Both the position numbers and the translations under genes were made by a program. From assembly GCA_021817785.1 (NCBI GenBank), contig JAKAFY010000010.1:1-52766 (forward strand): a stretch of DNA of 52,766 nucleotides, in the 5' to 3' direction. Under the pieces are notes generated by a model. The model ran no database searches. It was not told where the DNA came from and saw only the letters and a program-made list of their open reading frames with translations. Below, piece by piece: positions 20,249-26,575 of this stretch. How positions within the stretch are numbered: position 1 is the stretch's first letter; every line of letters begins with the position of its first letter. This DNA is from a bacterium. Its GTDB lineage: Bacteria; Patescibacteriota; Microgenomatia; UBA10105; UBA927.

Positions 20249-20281
20249 AAAAAACCCACCAGGCATATACCTATGCCCAGT
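20249..20281 (-). terminator. Possible intrinsic terminator after recG
   Basis: On the minus strand GGCATA-GGTA-TATGCC is followed by TGGTGGG and a six-T run. The T-run is several bases from the perfect stem, so strength is uncertain. Confidence 0.4.
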
Positions 20282-22368
20282 TAATCTTTGATAGTGTCTA
20301 TTTTACTCTGATTTATGTGTTCTCTCAAGTGGGGAAACGCGGCAAGATCCGGATCGCGACCCGTGATGAGCGTAACCGAGCGTCTGGCGCGGGCCACCAT
20401 GGCAATATCGGTAAGGCGTGCGAGCGTAAGACCCGGGAGGCCGTGCTGGCGGGTGCCAAAGAGTTCTCCGGGACCGCGGAGGGTCAAGTCCAGTTCAGCG
20501 AGTGTGGGTCCGTCATGCGTCGTCTCTAACGCTTTCAGGCGGGTACGTACCTCCGGATCCTCTCCTTCCGTAAACAACAGACAATAGGACGGTTTGTCAC
20601 TCCGGCCGACGCGCCCCCGCAGCTGGTGCAATTGTGAAAGCCCGAACCGTTCCGCGGCTTCGATGACGATAATGGTCGCGTCGGGAATATCGATGCCGAC
20701 TTCTACCACGGGTGTGGCAACCAATATGTCATACTTTTTTTGACGGAAATCGCTGAGCACTGCCGTTTTTTCGTCAGATTTCATGCGTCCGTGCAGGAGT
20801 CCGATGGCTCGCTTAGGAAATACGTCCCGTTTGAGACGGTCATATTCACTGCGTACCGCTTTGACCGTAAGCAGTGACTCGGACTCATCGATCAGCGGAC
20901 ACACGATGAATGCCTGGGAGCGGGTATCGTGCAATGCTTTGTCTATCCAGGCGTACGCGGCCGCCCGTTTTTCCTGCGGCACGACCCAGGTTTTTACCGG
21001 TGTTCGTCCGCTGGGCGAGTTGCGTAACACCGAAATATCCAGATTGCCGAATACGGTTTGAGCGAGCGTTCTGGGGATAGGAGTGGCCGTCATCGTCAGC
21101 TGATGCGGGGTAAACGCCGTCTGCGTCAGTTTCCGCAGCTCGGCACGCTGATTGACGCCGAAGCGCTGCTGCTCATCGACTACGATAAGCCCGATTTTTT
21201 TCGGAAGGTCTTTGGCGGTAAGCAACGCGTGGGTGCCCACGAGAATACGCGGCGTTGCCTGTCGGGCACTGCGTTTTGTATCAGGGTGTACCTGTTTTGA
21301 TTCATGCGTTTTCATGCCTCCCAGGACAAGCTCCACCGAAATGCCATGCTGCTCCATAATCAACGAAAGCGTTTCATAATGCTGCTGGGCCAGTATTTGC
21401 GTCGGTGCCAGAAGAATGGCACTGGTTTGGCTTTCGTATGCGGCCAGCATGGCCGCTGCCGCGACCACGGTCTTGCCGCTGCCTACATCCCCTTCCAGGA
21501 GACGGTTCATGGGAATTGGCCGCGCAAGATCAGCAAAGATTTCCGCGATTGCGGTTTGCTGGTCGGCGGTCAAGGTAAACGGAAGAAGCTTCTTAAACCG
21601 GTCAAATATGGCGACGGATATAGTAAGCGGGCGGGATTTGAGCGTCGTGTCCCAGACGCGTTTTTGCTCGTAAGACCGTAACAAAAGAACAAATAATTCC
21701 TGGAATGACAGCCGTTCCCTGGCACGATTCGCGTCTTCCTGAGAGTTGGGAAAATGCACCGTTTGAATGGCTTCGCGTATATCCATAAGGCGCTCGCTCC
21801 GGATAATTTCATCCGGTACGTAATCTACGACGCTGGAAAGGCAGTGCTCCAACACATAATCAATGCGTCCACGGAGCCATTTGGAGGAAAGTCCGGCAGT
21901 TTCCGCATAGACCGGTACCAGCCGACCCGTATGCAGGCTCCCCTTTCCCTCCGATTCCTTCTGAATAACTTCGTAGACCGGTGAAGAAAACACGAGCTTC
22001 GGACCAAACCAGTTCACTTTACCCGAAACGCTCAGCGTGTCTCCGGCAGACAACACTTTTACCAAATATTGCTGATTGAACCATATGATATCAATGCTGC
22101 CCGATGCGTCCGTCAGCCGCGCGGTAACGAGACGTTTGCCGTTTTTGGTGATGAACGTTTTTATAGATGCCAGCGTTCCGACGACCGTGACCGTTTCTCC
22201 CGGCTGCACGCGGGCTATGGGAGATAGAAGGGAATAATCGTCATACCGGAACGGGATATATGTCAGAAGATCATACACGGTGCGGATGCCCAGATTGCGG
22301 AGCTTGCCGGCCATGGATGGTCCCACACGGGGGACGTATTGTACCGGGGACTCAAGCGTCAGATTCAT
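20281..22368 (-). CDS. recG: ATP-dependent DNA helicase RecG
   Basis: Branched-DNA helicase that remodels stalled forks. N-terminal wedge/OB domain (to about residue 225), then SF2 motifs: LLEGDVGSGKTVVAAAA (I), VVDEQQRFGV (II, DEQQ rather than DEQH), TMTATPIPRTLA (III), and C-terminal QLRGRVGRSDKPSYC (VI). Start at MNLTLESPVQYVPRVG (22368); a perfect TATAAT (22375-22380) sits 6 nt upstream. 695 residues, normal. Confidence 0.95.
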   Translation of the reverse strand: MNLTLESPVQYVPRVGPSMAGKLRNLGIRTVYDLLTYIPFRYDDYSLLSPIARVQPGETVTVVGTLASIKTFITKNGKRLVTARLTDASGSIDIIWFNQQYLVKVLSAGDTLSVSGKVNWFGPKLVFSSPVYEVIQKESEGKGSLHTGRLVPVYAETAGLSSKWLRGRIDYVLEHCLSSVVDYVPDEIIRSERLMDIREAIQTVHFPNSQEDANRARERLSFQELFVLLLRSYEQKRVWDTTLKSRPLTISVAIFDRFKKLLPFTLTADQQTAIAEIFADLARPIPMNRLLEGDVGSGKTVVAAAAMLAAYESQTSAILLAPTQILAQQHYETLSLIMEQHGISVELVLGGMKTHESKQVHPDTKRSARQATPRILVGTHALLTAKDLPKKIGLIVVDEQQRFGVNQRAELRKLTQTAFTPHQLTMTATPIPRTLAQTVFGNLDISVLRNSPSGRTPVKTWVVPQEKRAAAYAWIDKALHDTRSQAFIVCPLIDESESLLTVKAVRSEYDRLKRDVFPKRAIGLLHGRMKSDEKTAVLSDFRQKKYDILVATPVVEVGIDIPDATIIVIEAAERFGLSQLHQLRGRVGRSDKPSYCLLFTEGEDPEVRTRLKALETTHDGPTLAELDLTLRGPGELFGTRQHGLPGLTLARLTDIAMVARARRSVTLITGRDPDLAAFPHLREHINQSKIDTIKD

Positions 22369-22374
22369 GTCCTT

Positions 22375-22380
22375 ATTATA
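22375..22380 (-). promoter_or_regulatory. Predicted -10 of recG promoter
   Basis: TATAAT ends 6 nt before the ATG; AAGGA lies between. The -35 is poor. The spacing predicts a leaderless or near-leaderless mRNA. Confidence 0.5.
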
Positions 22381-22413
22381 ATGCTTCGCGCTTTTGCACA
22401 CTATTTTATGTTC

Positions 22414-22438
22414 TTTGTTCTGATGTTTTAAAACATCA
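22414..22438. repeat. Palindromic repeat, copy 1
   Basis: TTTGTTCTGATGTTTTAAAACATCA, containing an 18-bp perfect palindrome. The same 25 bases recur at 26226-26250 in the same orientation. The copies bracket the tyrS/tRNA-Tyr operon. Confidence 0.75.
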
Positions 22439-22485
22439 AAACAATAGCTGAGCTAAAAAAGCATAGGTACTTTGGGAGCGGTCTA

Positions 22486-22596
22486 TCAGTGCAGGCCGCC
22501 GGCAATAAGCGGGATGAACGATGTGGCAATCAGTGCCACAGAAGAAATCACCACTACTACTTTCCAAAATTTTTCATGTTTCCGAAAAAAATTCAT
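22486..22596 (-). CDS. Possible 36-residue single-pass membrane peptide
   Basis: Reverse-strand ATG at 22596 to TGA at 22486: MNFFRKHEKFWKVVVV then a hydrophobic stretch ending IPLIAGGLH. Basic N-terminus and one TM, a pattern common among CPR micro-proteins. Below the track cutoff. It fills the gap between the tyrS-side repeat and recG. No Shine-Dalgarno motif; coding status needs conservation evidence. Confidence 0.4.
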   Translation of the reverse strand: MNFFRKHEKFWKVVVVISSVALIATSFIPLIAGGLH

Positions 22597-22607
22597 ATAC
22601 GTATATT

Positions 22608-22673
22608 GTCATTCCCGCGACCGCGGGAATCCAGAGTATTATACACTGGATCTCGGATCAAGTCCGGGATGAC
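22608..22673. repeat. MITE-like element with GTCAT termini, copy 1
   Basis: Ends are GTCATTCCCGCG and CGGGATGAC (inverted termini), with an internal CGCGGGAATCCAG and a CTGGAT block. Related in inverted orientation to 31164-31253: both contain GATCCAGTGTATA. It resembles the widespread GTCATTCCCGCG repeat family. It abuts the tyrS stop and may act as its 3' structure. Confidence 0.7.
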
Positions 22674-22677
22674 GTTA

Positions 22678-23871
22678 TTATTTAATTATTTTAACAGCTT
22701 TTCTGCCGAGTTCAACTGTGTCGCCAGCATGCAATGTGTCTTTGTATGTTTGCACGAGTTTCCCGTTTATTTTAACTGCGTGCTGTTCCACTTGACGTTT
22801 GGCTTCGGAACGGCTGGAAACTATGCCGGCCCCGACGAGCACTTCAACGATTGTTGCACTTGTTTTGAGGTTGTGCAGTGATAATTGCGGAAGCGTGGAC
22901 GCATCCAGATCCTTTTTTTGGAATCTAGTTTCGAATTCTTTTTGTGCTTCTTTTGCATCTTTTTCAGTATTAAATTGTTTGGTAAGTTCAAATGCTAAAA
23001 GTTTTTTAAACGCCATGGGGTTCTCCCCTACCTCCATCGCAGTTTTCATAGTGGTGATTTCATCATCCGGTAGATCGGTTAACAAGGTAAAACATGGAAT
23101 AATCGCGTCATCCCCGAGTGACATGATTTTTCCGAAGAAATCAGACGGTGCATCGGTAAGGCCGATGGCATTCCCTTCAGTTTTGCCGATTTTGACGCCC
23201 TTGGCATCCGCAAGTAGCGGCACGGTCATAACGAATTTTTCCCTTCCCTGCATTGCGGAAACCAGTTGCCGGCCTGCGAGCATGTTAAATGCCTGATCAG
23301 TGCCTCCCATTTCCACATCAACATTCATAGCAACGGAGTCGTAGCCCTGAAGCAGCGGATACATAAACTCCCGGAGATTAATGGTTTCTCCCCGCTTCAT
23401 GCGCTCCTGATACATGTCCCGTTCGATAAGCTGCTGAACGGAAAAATTCTGCGCGATGTTTAATATATCAACTAACGTGAGTTTGTTCAGCCAGTCGCTG
23501 TTGTAGAGAATTTCGACCGGATTATCCCCGTCAAACCGTACGATTTTACCTGCCTGCTTTACATAATCAACCGCGTTTGCGCGTAATTCTTCGCGGCTCA
23601 TAAATTTCCCGCGCGCTTTCATTTTGCCGGACGGATCGCCTGCCTGCCCGGTGCCGTCACCGATAAGAAATATCACGTGATGTCCAAGATCCTGCCATTC
23701 CCGGAGTTTCCGCATGGCCACAGCGTGTCCTATGTGAAGCTGTGTGCCTGTCGGGTCAAAGCCCTGGTACAGGCGCAACTTTTTTCCACTACGGAGCACT
23801 TTCTCCAATGCTTCTCGTGAGGGATAAATCGTATCCACTCCCCTCGTCAGTAAATGTGTAATGCTATCCAT
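22678..23871 (-). CDS. tyrS: Tyrosyl-tRNA synthetase
   Basis: Class Ic synthetase that charges tRNA-Tyr. HIGH motif in TQLHIGHAVAMRKL, KMSKS-like KIGKTEGNAIGL, binding segment QGYDSVAMNVDVEMGGTDQ, and a C-terminal S4 domain (about 330-397). 397 residues; the KIGKT form and length fit the TyrZ-like/long-insert bacterial group. A strong ribosome site AAAGGAGGTC precedes the ATG, and an extended -10 TGgTATAGT just upstream could give a second promoter. Last gene of the tyrosine T-box operon. Confidence 0.96.
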   Translation of the reverse strand: MDSITHLLTRGVDTIYPSREALEKVLRSGKKLRLYQGFDPTGTQLHIGHAVAMRKLREWQDLGHHVIFLIGDGTGQAGDPSGKMKARGKFMSREELRANAVDYVKQAGKIVRFDGDNPVEILYNSDWLNKLTLVDILNIAQNFSVQQLIERDMYQERMKRGETINLREFMYPLLQGYDSVAMNVDVEMGGTDQAFNMLAGRQLVSAMQGREKFVMTVPLLADAKGVKIGKTEGNAIGLTDAPSDFFGKIMSLGDDAIIPCFTLLTDLPDDEITTMKTAMEVGENPMAFKKLLAFELTKQFNTEKDAKEAQKEFETRFQKKDLDASTLPQLSLHNLKTSATIVEVLVGAGIVSSRSEAKRQVEQHAVKINGKLVQTYKDTLHAGDTVELGRKAVKIIK

Positions 23872-23895
23872 ATGACCTCCTTTACTATACCATAT

Positions 23896-25002
23896 TTAGC
23901 CTGCGCCATGCTCTATTGCTTGCCTGAGATCCCTAATGATATCTTGTACATGATCCAGGCCGATTGATAAACGAAATAGGTGATCGGTTGGTCGTTGTAA
24001 TACAGGTACGATGGAATTATCCATCATTGTTGATGGCTGTTGTATAAGTGTTTCTGTTCCTCCGAACGAGTGTGCAATATGAATGAAACGTAATGCTGTT
24101 ATAAAGCGATGAGGGTCTATATTTTTATGAAGGATAAATGATACTAATACGCCTTTTCCACACATTTGCGATTTACGTATGTGTTCTTCTATATTGTTAA
24201 ATGATCCAGGTGTCATAACCGAGGATATATGTGGATTATGAAGAAGCCATTTTGATACCCGCATGGCATTTTGTTGTTGTGCATGTATCCGTAAAGCGGC
24301 TGTTTTTAATCCGCGCAGGATTAGGGAACATTCCCATGGGCTTAAAACAGGACCTATTGTTTGTATAATTGATCGAAGTTGCTTTTCTATTGACGCATTA
24401 TCCGTTCCAATAAAACCACCAAGTGCGTCACTATGACCGTTCAGTGCTTTTGTAAGGCTTTCAACCACGATATCAGCACCCAATGATATCGGTTGTTGCA
24501 CTATACCCGAGCACATTGTCGTGTCTACAACAACGATTGATTTTCGAGTGTGCGCGGCTTGAGCTATGTTTTTGATGTCGATGACGCGCAAGCTTGGATT
24601 TGTAGGTGTTTCGATCCATATCATAGTTGGGGAATTGTTTCGGAGTTCGCGCAGCACGTCCGCGCGATTGTTAAAGTCACAGCTAATACTACGGATCCCG
24701 AACTTTGACAGAAGGGAATGGAATATTCGTCTCGTCCCATCATATAGTTCTGTATGATGTACTATCGTCGATCCTGCTGAGAGTAGAAGGCAAATAGACA
24801 CAATGGCAGATGACCCAGAAGATGTGACAAATCCAGCGTTTGTTTTATGCACTCGTGCGAGTTCTTCCTCTAGCGCTTGCCGTGTTCTATTTCCAATTCT
24901 TCCGTACTGAAGTCCGCTATCAGTTGAAGGCGTATTCATGGAAAAAATAACGGATGTGTGAATTGGTATGGTTAGATCGCCGTCCGGGCTTATTGGTTTC
25001 AT
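23896..25002 (-). CDS. Cys/Met-metabolism-type PLP enzyme of unknown substrate
   Basis: Fold-type I PLP enzyme of the cystathionine gamma-synthase/lyase family. Seen: YGRIGNRTRQALEEELA (phosphate-binding Tyr-x-Arg), ELYDGTRRIF, ETPTNPSLRVIDI, the PLP-lysine motif ESLTKALNGHSDALGG, and the GGTETLIQQPSTM carboxylate-binding region. The usual DNTFASP is replaced by DTTMCSG, so the pocket differs from standard family members. Start at MKPISPDG after a GGGAGGAG ribosome site; it overlaps the methyltransferase stop (ATGA). 368 residues. Control by a tyrosine T-box suggests a link to tyrosine or tRNA-Tyr supply, but the reaction is unknown. Bases look AT-richer than in neighbours, hinting at transfer. 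Confidence 0.82.
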   Translation of the reverse strand: MKPISPDGDLTIPIHTSVIFSMNTPSTDSGLQYGRIGNRTRQALEEELARVHKTNAGFVTSSGSSAIVSICLLLSAGSTIVHHTELYDGTRRIFHSLLSKFGIRSISCDFNNRADVLRELRNNSPTMIWIETPTNPSLRVIDIKNIAQAAHTRKSIVVVDTTMCSGIVQQPISLGADIVVESLTKALNGHSDALGGFIGTDNASIEKQLRSIIQTIGPVLSPWECSLILRGLKTAALRIHAQQQNAMRVSKWLLHNPHISSVMTPGSFNNIEEHIRKSQMCGKGVLVSFILHKNIDPHRFITALRFIHIAHSFGGTETLIQQPSTMMDNSIVPVLQRPTDHLFRLSIGLDHVQDIIRDLRQAIEHGAG

Positions 25003-25934
25003 GACTCCTCCCTTTTGGTCAGAACAATATTGTGCCGGAAGCATAGTAATGGTGGTATATGGCTATCAGCACCAAACCTGCTTTTCATATCACTAATAGA
25101 AAAACCAAGGGAGTTCCAATGATGGATATGATCTCCTAGTCTTCTAAACCACTCGCCATGGCCATTTCCATCTTCGCCAAATACAACGAATCCGTCTGGT
25201 TGTTCTATTTCAAGCAGATTTCCGCGATGAATTTCCATGCGATCGCCGAACTCGCGTTTAAATTGAGCAAGGTCATAAATTCTTGAACGTAATGCATCCG
25301 TTACTGGACCAAGACGATTTATTCTGTGTCCAGTCATTGGTGTAATAATCCGGTTTGGTGACGTCTGAAGTAATTCACTGGTTGAGATGTTTACAATAGA
25401 CGCGCCTCCAGGTTTAAGGATGCGAGACGTCTCTTTGTCTATTTCTCGATCTATGGCCGGGGGACAACAGTTCCCTGTGTGATCTCGGATAACGAGGTCG
25501 ATTGATGCATCGGGCAACTGGGTGTGTCTGGCATCAAGTAAGTGGGGTATAACATGTCCCCATGACCGTTCTTGTTTTAGCTTTGATACACTAGCGATAA
25601 TATCAGGATCAATGTCAACGATATGAAACGTTTTAAAAATAGTTTTTAGGGCACTTGATATAAATCTATGCGTGTCCTCTGCACCGTCTATGTTCGCAAG
25701 ACCCAACATAGCAACATTAATAGGATGGCCATTGATCCGCTCAGCGAGCGCATGAATACCGGGCATTTCTGATAATAATTTCAAATTTACCCCAACGGGA
25801 GGCGTTTTATTTAGGATCTCATGGGATAACCCCTCCTTTTCCATTTGCGCTCTTGTTTCTTCGTACTTGCTCGTTCCTCGTAAGCCTCTGCCGAATTCTT
25901 GACCCAAAGCGTCAGAAATTTCATTATTTTTCAT
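24999..25934 (-). CDS. SAM-dependent methyltransferase-like protein, unknown substrate
   Basis: 311 residues. A Rossmann-type core is suggested by INVAMLGLANID (motif I-like, Gly-poor), FHIVDIDPDI (acidic end of beta2), DASIDLVIRDHTG (motif IV) and RILKPGGASIVNIS (motif VI). The N-terminal 60 and C-terminal 90 residues match nothing I recognise. Very strong ribosome site GGAGAGGAGGT. It lies 38 nt after tRNA-Tyr, so the tRNA would be excised from its 5' UTR, and it is coupled to the PLP gene. Whether it modifies a small molecule with the PLP enzyme or acts on RNA cannot be told. A non-methyl SAM-fold protein remains possible. Confidence 0.65.
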   Translation of the reverse strand: MKNNEISDALGQEFGRGLRGTSKYEETRAQMEKEGLSHEILNKTPPVGVNLKLLSEMPGIHALAERINGHPINVAMLGLANIDGAEDTHRFISSALKTIFKTFHIVDIDPDIIASVSKLKQERSWGHVIPHLLDARHTQLPDASIDLVIRDHTGNCCPPAIDREIDKETSRILKPGGASIVNISTSELLQTSPNRIITPMTGHRINRLGPVTDALRSRIYDLAQFKREFGDRMEIHRGNLLEIEQPDGFVVFGEDGNGHGEWFRRLGDHIHHWNSLGFSISDMKSRFGADSHIPPLLCFRHNIVLTKREES

Positions 25935-25972
25935 AAATATACCTCCTCTCCGCGTTAACAGTAAAACACGGG

Positions 25973-26057
25973 TGCTAAGGGGAGGATTCGAACCTCCGTA
26001 GCCCTGTAGGGCAGCTGTTTTACAGACAGCCGCAGTTGACCTCTTTGCTACCTCAGC
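25973..26057 (-). tRNA. tRNA-Tyr (GTA)
   Basis: 85 nt on the minus strand. Acceptor GCTGAGG/CCTTAGC with discriminator A, 3-bp D stem GCA/TGC, anticodon arm GCTGT-CTGTAAA-ACAGC (anticodon GTA), long variable arm, T arm GGAGG-TTCGAAT-CCTCC. CCA is not encoded. It lies between a tyrosine T-box and a tyrS-ending operon with no promoter or terminator in between, so it should be cotranscribed. Hairpins TCCGCC/GGCGGA and GTTGGTTAA/TTTACCAAC lie just 5' of it. Confidence 0.96.
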
Positions 26058-26138
26058 AAACTCCGCCTTCGCTAAAGCTTCGGCGGATTGATGGTTGGTA
26101 AACTCCTGAATATGAATTCATTCGTTAACCAACACATC

Positions 26139-26518
26139 AAAAAAACACCCTTGCACGCCTCCCAGAATTATCTGAGAAACATACAAGGGTGTTTCAAAAC
26201 ACGGTACCACCTTGTTTTGCTAAAATTTGTTCTGATGTTTTAAAACATCAGAACATTGTTAATGGAACATTTTCTCCATTAAAAATCCCGCCGGGGCGGG
26301 ATAATCGTAGCCTCGTTTGTGAGCTCTGCTACCTGCGACACTCACATTCTGCTATTACGGGCTTACCCGGATTGGTTTACTAGCGTTTCAACCGTTCTGC
26401 TTGGGAGGGTATTTCAAAAAAGAAAATTCGGCAAGTCTTGCATCAAACGCTTGCTTTCTTTGTGTCACTTTTCTCTTTTTACTTCGTCTCCGTCACTGCA
26501 TTTCCTATTCACTTGTTG
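26139..26518 (-). ncRNA. Tyrosine T-box riboswitch leader
   Basis: Senses uncharged tRNA-Tyr and allows readthrough. Minus-strand order: stem I with a GACGAAGTA-type internal motif, GATG apical loop, and the specifier in GAAATACCC (codon UAC, 26409-26411); stem II/III region; then the antiterminator. Its helix ACAAGG/CCTTGT flanks the T-box bulge TGGTACC (26203-26209), followed by a GTGTTT/AAACAC helix. The bulge U pairs with the tRNA-Tyr discriminator A. The competing terminator is ACACCCTTG/CAAGGGTGT plus seven T (26139-26193). An extra GC hairpin with T-run lies at 26281-26302. The leader fills the 518-base gap between tRNA-Tyr and the penicillin-binding protein gene; no protein gene is visible there. 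Confidence 0.93.
26226..26254. repeat. Palindromic repeat, copy 2 (T-box stem III position)
   Basis: TTTGTTCTGATGTTTTAAAACATCA as at 22414; here the palindrome extends to 26 bp (GTTCTGATG...CATCAGAAC). In the T-box RNA it occupies the stem III position just before the antiterminator. Confidence 0.75.
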
Positions 26519-26524
26519 ACGGTT

Positions 26525-26553
26525 ACTATATCATAATTTGTCAAAAACGTCAA
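26525..26553 (-). promoter_or_regulatory. Promoter of the tyrosine T-box operon
   Basis: Minus strand TTGACG (26548-26553), 17-bp spacer, extended -10 TGaTATAGT (hexamer 26525-26530). Predicted start about 26518. Overlaps the divergent promoter at 26538-26566. Confidence 0.75.
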
Positions 26554-26566
26554 TCGAGGCTACAAT
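26538..26566 (+). promoter_or_regulatory. Promoter of the penicillin-binding protein gene
   Basis: TTGTCA (26538-26543), 17-bp spacer, TACAAT (26561-26566), 9 nt before the ATG at 26576. Leaderless mRNA predicted. Confidence 0.75.
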
Positions 26567-26575
26567 GATACATAC

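Noticed and set aside
20315-21681. Plus-strand ORFs antisense to recG
   Set aside because: Shadows of the recG reading frame without motifs; recG motifs cover the region.
26189-26519. Small plus-strand ORFs between tRNA-Tyr and the PBP gene
   Set aside because: They lie entirely within the T-box RNA, which explains the sequence; no ribosome site.
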